A stretch of 64,000 nucleotides of DNA from the NCBI RefSeq assembly GCF_004328625.1, contig NZ_CP032229.1, positions 6,138,001-6,202,000 of the forward strand, in the 5' to 3' direction. This document shows, piece by piece, positions 58,859 through 64,000 of this stretch. The notes beneath the pieces are model-generated. The model worked only from the letters and a program-made list of their open reading frames with translations. It ran no database searches and was not told the origin of the DNA. A program made the translations under genes and the position numbers. This stretch comes from Streptomyces seoulensis. GTDB taxonomy: Bacteria; Actinomycetota; Actinomycetes; Streptomycetales; Streptomycetaceae. Numbering within the stretch: position 1 is the first letter of the stretch; each line of letters begins with the position of its first letter.

Positions 58859-60274
58859 CTACTGGCGCGAGCCCGGTGCCGGGGGAACCTCGGGCACCCA
58901 GGGCCGCTGCCACGGCGGACTGCCCGCCACCAGGGCGTCCGCCTGGGGCGGGCCCCAGGAACCGGGCTGGTAGGGGTGGACCGGCGGGGGATAGGTGAGG
59001 AGGGGCTGGATGATCCGCCAGCACTCCTCGACCGCCCGCTGCGGGGCGAAATACCGGTCGTCACCCGTCAGGGCCGCGTACAGCAGGCGCTCGTACGGGG
59101 CGAGGGGCTTGCCGAGTTCGCGGGCGAAGATGGTGTCCAGCGGGACCAGCCGCCAGGCCGACTCCTCGTCCAGCGCGGAGAGTTGGAGGCGCATCCCCGC
59201 CTCGGGGTCGATACGCAGCACGATCTGGTTGGCGGTCACCCGACAGGGGTCGGGGAGGAAACCGAGCCGGGGAGGCTCGCGCAGGATCAGCCGTACCTCC
59301 GTCACCCGTACCGGCAGCCGCTTGCCCGCGCGGATGAAGACCGGCACCCCGTCCCAGCGCGAGTTGTTGATCTCCAGCCGCAGCGCCGCGTAGGTCTCCA
59401 CGGTCGAGTCCGGTGCCACGCCCGGGAGTTGCTGATAGCCGAGGTACTGGCCGCGCACGTACGCGTGCACGTCCGCCTCCGGCATCGCGCGCAGCACCTC
59501 GATCCGCTTGTCCCACAGATCGGTCGCGCTCGGCCCGACCGGCGGGTCCATCGCCACCAGGGCCAGCACCAGCAGCAGGTGATTCTGGATCACATCGCGC
59601 AGCGCGCCCACGTGGTCGTAGAAGGAGCCTCGGTCCTCGACGCCGAACTCCTCGGCCATCGTGATCTGGATGGCCACCACGCTGTCCCGGTGCCACAGCT
59701 CGGCCAGCGCGGAGTTGGCGAACCGCAGGTACTCCAGCTCGATGACGGGTTCCTTGCCGAGGAAGTGGTCGACCCGGAGGATCTGGTTCTCGTCCAGCAC
59801 CGCCGTCAGCCTGCGGTCCAGGGCGCGGGCCGAGGCCAGGTCGTGCCCGAACGGCTTCTCCAGCGCCACCCGCGCCTGCCCGAGCAGCCGGGCCGAGGCG
59901 AGCTGGTCCACGATCGGCGCGAACAGCGCGGGCGGGGTCTCCAGGTAGAACAGGGGACGCCTGCGCCGGCCCAGTTCCTGGGCGAGCCGCCCATAGGTCT
60001 CGGGCGCGTCGAGGTCTCCGGCCACATAGGCCATCCGGTTCGCCAGCCGGTCGAACACCGCCCGGTCGAGCGACCCCTCCGCCTCCTGGACCGCCTCGCG
60101 GACGAGGCCGGTCAGCTCCTCGTGGCTCATCTCGCGCCGGCCGACCCCGATCACCGGGCAGTCGAGCAGCCCCCGCCCCTCCAGCTTGTACAGCGCGGGG
60201 AAGGTCATCTTCCGTGCGAGGTCCCCGGTCACTCCGAAGATCACCAAGGCGTCGGCTTCCCAGGTTCCGGCCAT
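58859..60274 (-). CDS. zwf: Glucose-6-phosphate 1-dehydrogenase
   Basis: This 471-residue enzyme makes 6-phosphogluconolactone and NADPH in the pentose phosphate pathway. The N-terminal nucleotide site VIFGVTGDLARKM and the active site RVDHFLGKEPVIEL are present. The substrate-binding residues VALEKPFGHDL and the Glu/Lys contacts follow. The C-terminal tail is Pro-rich (about 435-471). It is not next to tkt, tal, pgl or opcA, so it is likely a second zwf copy. ATG start at 60274 with GGAT-type weak upstream pairing. Confidence 0.93.
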   Translation of the reverse strand: MAGTWEADALVIFGVTGDLARKMTFPALYKLEGRGLLDCPVIGVGRREMSHEELTGLVREAVQEAEGSLDRAVFDRLANRMAYVAGDLDAPETYGRLAQELGRRRRPLFYLETPPALFAPIVDQLASARLLGQARVALEKPFGHDLASARALDRRLTAVLDENQILRVDHFLGKEPVIELEYLRFANSALAELWHRDSVVAIQITMAEEFGVEDRGSFYDHVGALRDVIQNHLLLVLALVAMDPPVGPSATDLWDKRIEVLRAMPEADVHAYVRGQYLGYQQLPGVAPDSTVETYAALRLEINNSRWDGVPVFIRAGKRLPVRVTEVRLILREPPRLGFLPDPCRVTANQIVLRIDPEAGMRLQLSALDEESAWRLVPLDTIFARELGKPLAPYERLLYAALTGDDRYFAPQRAVEECWRIIQPLLTYPPPVHPYQPGSWGPPQADALVAGSPPWQRPWVPEVPPAPGSRQ

Positions 60275-60504
60275 CGGCGGATGCTCCTCACCCCGGCTGC
60301 GGGCGCGCGTGACGGCGCCCCCCTTTTCTCGGTTGTCCCGGTCTCTCGTATCGTCCGTGCCCCGGACCCGGCGCGCGACTCGGGGCGTGCGCCCCGGCGA
60401 CTGTGCTCGCGGGGCATATCCGCATGTATGGTGTCCGGACCGCGGGGCAGGAGATCATCCGTCCCCGCACCGAACGTGCCCGACCACGCCAGAAGGAGGC
60501 CCGC

Positions 60505-60582
60505 ATGTCCTCGAAGCGACGCCGGAAGAAGAAGGCCCGCCGCAAGAACGGCGCCAACCACGGCAGCCGGCCCCAGTCCTGA
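60505..60582 (+). CDS. 25-codon basic protein, ribosomal protein bL37-like
   Basis: The ATG at 60505 has AGAAGGAGG 5 nt upstream, a very strong ribosome site. The 25-residue product is basic and ends in NHGSRPQS, with RRKKKARRKNG in the middle. This pattern (basic helix, then ANHG-RP-S) matches the 50S protein bL37 of actinobacteria that I know from Mycobacterium. A hairpin terminator follows. The gene is short and would be missed by usual length cut-offs. Confidence 0.7.
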   Translation: MSSKRRRKKKARRKNGANHGSRPQS

Positions 60583-60593
60583 AGGACGGCCGC

Positions 60594-60634
60594 ACCGGGC
60601 CCGGTCACCCCACCACGGGGCGACCGGGCCCGGC
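60594..60634. terminator. Large bidirectional hairpin terminator
   Basis: ACCGGGCCCGGTC and GACCGGGCCCGG pair over 12 bp, with an inner CCCC/GGGG extension. It lies between the bL37-like gene and the convergent sugar-transporter gene. Confidence 0.75.
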
Positions 60635-60649
60635 CCGTTCCCAGGCCGC

Positions 60650-62095
60650 TCAGATCCGGCTGCGGTCCCTGGCCCGGCGGCCGGTGTCGTCCCCGGCGGG
60701 ACCGGAGCGCCCGAACCGGGCTTGAAGGGCCGCGTCGACCTCCTCGAAGGAGCGGTCCTTCGTCTCGGGCACGAACCGCGCCACGAACAGCAGCCCGCAG
60801 AGGCAGATCGCGGCGAACACCAGGAACGTCTCGCCCTGCCCGATCGCGGCCGCCAGCGGCAGGAACGCCTGGCTGACCGCGAAGTTGCAGATCCAGTTGG
60901 TGGTCGTCGCCGTGCTCGACCCCAGCGCCCGCACGGACGGCGGGAACACCTCGCCGACCAGCACCCAGAAGATGGGCCCGAGACCGCCCGCGTAGGCGGC
61001 GATGTACAGGATCATGCAGAGCAGGGACAGCTCGGAGTTCCAGCCCGCGATGAAGCTCAGGCCCAGCAGCCCGACCAGCACCGCCATCCCGGCCAGCGAG
61101 ACCAGCAGCAGGGTGCGCCGGCCCGCCCGGTCGATGAGCCTGGTCGCGACGATGGTCATCACCAGGTTGATGACACCGATGAACACCGAGTAGAAGATCG
61201 AGTTGGAGGCGCTGAGCCCGGTCTTCTCGATGATCGTCGGCGCGTAGTAGATGATCGTGTTGATGCCGCCGAACTGCTGGATGACGGCCATCGTCACGCC
61301 CACGATCAGCGCCGGGCGCACCTTCGGGCCCAGCAGCGTCCGCCAGCCCGGCCGGGGCGCGTGGCCGCCGTCCCGGTGCCGCAGCCCGGTCGCCACCCGC
61401 TCCGCCTCGTCCTTCGGCAGCACCAGCGCCAGCACCTCGTGGGCCTGGGTCCAGCGGCCCTTGCGCACCAGCCAGGGCAGCGACTCCGGCAGCACCAGCA
61501 GCGCGCACAGCGTCAGCACCGACGCCGGGACCGCGCCGAGCGCGAACATCAGCCGCCAGTCGCCGCTGCCGGAGAAGGCCAGGTCGATCAGGTACGACAC
61601 CAGGATGCCCACCGTGATCATGAGCTGGTTGGCGCTGAGCACCCGGCCCCGGATCGCGGTCGGGGAGATCTCCGAGAGGTACACCGGTACGGTCGCCGAG
61701 GCCGCGCCCACCGCGAGCCCGAGCAGCACCCGGCCGGCCAGCAGCTGCCAGTACGTCGGCGCGGTCGCGGCGATGGCGGTGCCGACGATGAAGACGGCGC
61801 CCTCCAGCGCCACCGCCTTCCGGCGTCCGATCGCGTCCGCGAGCCGGCCCGCGAGCAGCGCGCCCACCATGGCGCCGACCAGCAGGACGGAGACGATGGT
61901 GCCCTGCTCGGCGGCGGAGAGACGGAAGTCGCGGGTGATGAACAGCAGGGCGCCGGAGACCACCCCGGTGTCGTAGCCGAAGAGGAAGCCGCCGACGGCG
62001 ATCAGCGCGGCCCAGCGGTAGATCTTCCGCAGGCCCTCCGGGGGCACCTGGTCGACCGGTCCGTGCGTGCCCGGTTCACGGGAGAAGCCCTGCAT
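60650..62095 (-). CDS. Sugar porter family MFS transporter
   Basis: This 481-residue sugar:H+ symporter has 12 helices. The sugar-porter motifs are GFLFGYDTGVVSGALL in helix 1, GRLADAIGRRKAVALEG in loop 2-3, PVYLSEISPTAIRGRVLS (the PESPR-like region follows later as LPESLPWLVRKGR), and QQFGGINTIIYYAPTI in helix 7, with PETKDRSFEEVD near the C-terminus. This is the GLUT/XylE/AraE fold; substrate is a hexose, pentose or polyol. The start at 62095 has AGGAC 6 nt upstream. No sugar-catabolic gene is adjacent other than zwf, which lies about 0.4 kb away. Confidence 0.94.
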   Translation of the reverse strand: MQGFSREPGTHGPVDQVPPEGLRKIYRWAALIAVGGFLFGYDTGVVSGALLFITRDFRLSAAEQGTIVSVLLVGAMVGALLAGRLADAIGRRKAVALEGAVFIVGTAIAATAPTYWQLLAGRVLLGLAVGAASATVPVYLSEISPTAIRGRVLSANQLMITVGILVSYLIDLAFSGSGDWRLMFALGAVPASVLTLCALLVLPESLPWLVRKGRWTQAHEVLALVLPKDEAERVATGLRHRDGGHAPRPGWRTLLGPKVRPALIVGVTMAVIQQFGGINTIIYYAPTIIEKTGLSASNSIFYSVFIGVINLVMTIVATRLIDRAGRRTLLLVSLAGMAVLVGLLGLSFIAGWNSELSLLCMILYIAAYAGGLGPIFWVLVGEVFPPSVRALGSSTATTTNWICNFAVSQAFLPLAAAIGQGETFLVFAAICLCGLLFVARFVPETKDRSFEEVDAALQARFGRSGPAGDDTGRRARDRSRI

Positions 62096-62335
62096 CTGCA
62101 CGTCCTGTCGTCGTCGATTGGTCGTCGGTCCGTAGTCGGCCCGCCGTCGGTCACGAATGGCGGCCGGGCACAGCGCGGCGCGGGCAACGTGTTCCGCGCC
62201 CGGCCCCGGCGGAAACGGCGCCCTCACCCGCGCGGCACCGCAATCCTCCGTACGGCCCCGCAACGGTGGCCGACCGCTCTCGCGCGGCCGAGTGTGGGTG
62301 CGGTCGACGCCGTGATCTCCGCCCCGGAAGAGGGT

Positions 62336-62341
62336 TACTGT
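62336..62341 (+). promoter_or_regulatory. TACTGT -10-like box, leaderless CDF gene
   Basis: TACTGT lies 6 nt before the ATG at 62348 with no Shine-Dalgarno sequence, so the mRNA is probably leaderless. The interval 62096-62347 is otherwise without a supported gene. Confidence 0.4.
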
Positions 62342-62347
62342 CCGGCC

Positions 62348-63376
62348 ATGAGCGAACAGGGTGAACCCGGAATGGAACGAGGGACGAACGCGGGCAAGGG
62401 CCCCTACCTGGACGCCCGCGTGGGCTCCGCGGGTGGTCCCGGCGCGGGCGGATCGACCTTCACCGTCCTCGTGGCGGCCGCCGCCAACTTCGGTGTCGCC
62501 CTCGCCAAGGCCGTCGCCGGTGTGCTCAGCGGGTCCAGCGCCATGCTCGCCGAGGCCGGGCACTCCGTCGCCGACACCATGACCGAGGCCCTGCTCTTCG
62601 TCGCCCTCAAGCGCAGCAAGAAGCCCGCCGACGACGACCACCCCCTCGGCTACGGGCCCGAACGGTACATCTGGGCGCTGCTCGCCTCCGTCGCCACCTT
62701 CGTCGGCGGCGGCGTCTTCGCCGTCTACGACGGCATCCACGCCCTCACCCACGACGAGAAGCCCGGCAACCCGCTGATCTCCTACATCGTGCTCGCCGTC
62801 GCCTTCGTACTGGAGGGGCTGTCGCTGCGCACCGGCTGGCGGCAGGCCACCGGACGGGCCGAGCACTTCCGGGTGCCGATCCTGCGCTACCTCCGGCACA
62901 CCCCCGACACCGCCGTGAAGGCCGTCGTCATGGAGGACTCCGCCGCGCTCGTCGGCCTGGTGCTCGCCGCCCTCGGCCTGCTCGGCGGACAGCTCACCGG
63001 CTCCGGGATCTTCGACGGCATCGCGTCCATCCTCATCGGTGTGCTGCTGATCGTCGTGGCGTACGTCCTCGGCCGCGCCAACACCGAACTCCTCGTCGGC
63101 CGCGCCCTGCCCAAGCCGATGCGGGAGGCCGTGCGCCGCGAACTGCTCTCGGTGGACGCCGTCCAGGACGTGATGGAGCTGACCACACTGGTGCAGGGGC
63201 CGGGGGAGATCCTCATCGCCGCCAAGGTCGACTTCCGCGACGTCTCCACCTCCGCACAGATCGAGTGGGCCTGCGAGGAGGCGGAGACCCGGCTGCGCAC
63301 CCTGATCCCGGCGGTCAAGCGCGTCTACCTCGACCCGACACCCCCGCGCACGAGCGCGCCGGGCCTCCCGGAGTGA
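62348..63376 (+). CDS. Cation diffusion facilitator (CDF) family metal transporter
   Basis: This 342-residue CDF protein exchanges divalent metal ions (Zn, Co, Mn or Fe) for protons at the membrane. The helix-2 HxxxD site is AEAGHSVADTMTEAL. The second metal-site region is VVMEDSAALVGLVLAALGL in helix 5, with the usual Asp. The C-terminal cytoplasmic domain (about 265-330) is VDAVQDVMELTTLVQGPGEILIAAKVDF in outline. The substrate is not predictable. It converges with the last gene of the window. Confidence 0.92.
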   Translation: MSEQGEPGMERGTNAGKGPYLDARVGSAGGPGAGGSTFTVLVAAAANFGVALAKAVAGVLSGSSAMLAEAGHSVADTMTEALLFVALKRSKKPADDDHPLGYGPERYIWALLASVATFVGGGVFAVYDGIHALTHDEKPGNPLISYIVLAVAFVLEGLSLRTGWRQATGRAEHFRVPILRYLRHTPDTAVKAVVMEDSAALVGLVLAALGLLGGQLTGSGIFDGIASILIGVLLIVVAYVLGRANTELLVGRALPKPMREAVRRELLSVDAVQDVMELTTLVQGPGEILIAAKVDFRDVSTSAQIEWACEEAETRLRTLIPAVKRVYLDPTPPRTSAPGLPE

Positions 63377-63383
63377 CGGCCGG

Positions 63384-64000
63384 TCAGCTCGGCTGGGGCA
63401 CCATCCGGTGCAGGCCCCGGCGGTCGTAGTAGCGGGTCGCCGCGAAGCCGAACGCCAGGGCCACCGCGAAGCCGATCGCGATCATCACCCAGCCGCGCTC
63501 AAGACCGGCGTCCGCACGGGCGTCGAAGTAGAGGATCGCCCGCACCCCGGCCGCCAGCTGGCGCATCGGCTCGAAGGAGCCGAGGAACCGGTAGAAGCCC
63601 GGCACCGCCTCCAGCGGCACGGTGGCGCCCGAGGACGGCAGCGCGAACGCGATGAAGACGAACATCGACACCAGCTGGCCCAGGCTGCCGAAGGCGGCGT
63701 TGATCGCCTGCACCCCGAGCCCCAACGTCAGCACCGCGCAGTACGAGAACACCCACAGCAGCCCCGGACGCGGGGCGTCCATGCCCAGCACGACGATCGT
63801 CGCCAGCATGATCAGCGAGGTGGTCAGCAGCGCCAGGCCCGCCGTCATCGCCATCTTCAGCACCAGCGTCTGGGTCCGGTCGATGTGCACCGTCGGGCGC
63901 CGCGAGTGCCAGGGGCCGATCTCGGTGTCCGCGTAGCCGAGCGCGCTGTCGACGCCGTTGTGGACGATGTTGCCGCCGATGAACCCGGCCAGCACCAGCA
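63384..64000 (-). CDS. Membrane protein, ABC-2/YhgE-like permease, cut by window end
   Basis: The frame stays open to the window edge, so only the C-terminal 205 or so residues are visible. It has at least five hydrophobic segments: LVLKMAMTAGLALLTTSLIM, LLWVFSYCAVLTLGLGVQAI, LGQLVSMFVFIAFALP, and two more near the C-terminus. The motif SFEPMRQLAAGVRAILYFD and the preceding LPSSGATVPLEAVPGFY resemble the C-terminal part of DUF3533/YhgE-Pip family membrane proteins. The N-terminus and any partner genes lie outside this window. Confidence 0.75.
   Translation of the reverse strand, partial: LVLAGFIGGNIVHNGVDSALGYADTEIGPWHSRRPTVHIDRTQTLVLKMAMTAGLALLTTSLIMLATIVVLGMDAPRPGLLWVFSYCAVLTLGLGVQAINAAFGSLGQLVSMFVFIAFALPSSGATVPLEAVPGFYRFLGSFEPMRQLAAGVRAILYFDARADAGLERGWVMIAIGFAVALAFGFAATRYYDRRGLHRMVPQPS

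Noticed and set aside
58466..63376. A very long open frame of over 1,600 codons on the plus strand
   Set aside because: It is a GC-bias shadow of zwf, greA and the sugar-transporter genes on the other strand. Only its last 342 codons (62348-63376), the CDF transporter, are real.

Overview
The window is a 64 kb piece of a high-GC actinobacterial chromosome, almost certainly Streptomyces. The third-codon-position GC bias, the GTG starts, several apparently leaderless promoters (a TAnnnT box 6-9 nt before the start codon) and the gene families present (TAXI lipoprotein, DUF1206, DUF1345, DUF6131, a MmyB-type HTH regulator, a SpoIIE/GAF/PAS phosphatase, many TetR/MarR regulators) all point that way. 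I see no rRNA, tRNA, CRISPR array, insertion sequence or prophage. About 57 genes are supported, including two small ones (51 and 25 codons).

Left part (0-17 kb) is mixed housekeeping and regulation: a phosphotransferase, a cis-prenyltransferase, an orphan TAXI substrate-binding lipoprotein next to a two-component system, an MHS-type transporter with a YheO/DauR-like regulator and a PLP dehydratase, a cyclophilin, a cytochrome P450 with an abnormal I-helix, an NAD kinase, a secreted CAP-domain protein, an HTH regulator/SDR divergent pair, DUF1206 and an MFS exporter.

Middle-left (17-31 kb): a MarR/DUF1398 divergent pair; then a glycerolipid block (glpD, tetR, an alkyl-DHAP-synthase-like flavoprotein and a diacylglycerol kinase) whose order resembles Rv2249c-Rv2252 of Mycobacterium tuberculosis; a GT4 glycosyltransferase with an unknown partner; a secreted GH5 glycosidase with a triple C-terminal repeat; a PAS-GAF-SpoIIE-HATPase protein with a degenerate phosphatase site; a cysteine-free DsbA-fold protein, a degenerate Nudix protein and a FlK-like hotdog protein.

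Centre to right (31-58 kb) is the most coherent and unusual region. Two Clp-type AAA+ unfoldases, two FUSC membrane proteins and two FdhF/YdeP-family molybdoenzymes lie around a core. That core is cydAB (cytochrome bd) followed on the same strand by moaA, a small DUF6457-like gene, moeA, moaD and moaE. It is divergent from a formate-dehydrogenase-like gene and fdhD. A LysR regulator, a DyP peroxidase, glutamate decarboxylase and Hsp20 fill the rest. The simplest reading is a respiratory and acid/redox/protein-stress island: molybdenum cofactor made on site, a molybdoenzyme that may oxidise formate or a related substrate, bd oxidase as an electron sink, and chaperones and efflux-type membrane proteins for stress. 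The Clp and FUSC copies are in mirrored orientation.

Right end (58-64 kb) returns to housekeeping: a GreA-type factor, glucose-6-phosphate dehydrogenase, a 25-codon basic protein resembling ribosomal protein bL37, a sugar MFS porter, a CDF metal transporter and a membrane protein cut by the window end. Strong GC-rich hairpins separate many of the convergent or tandem units.
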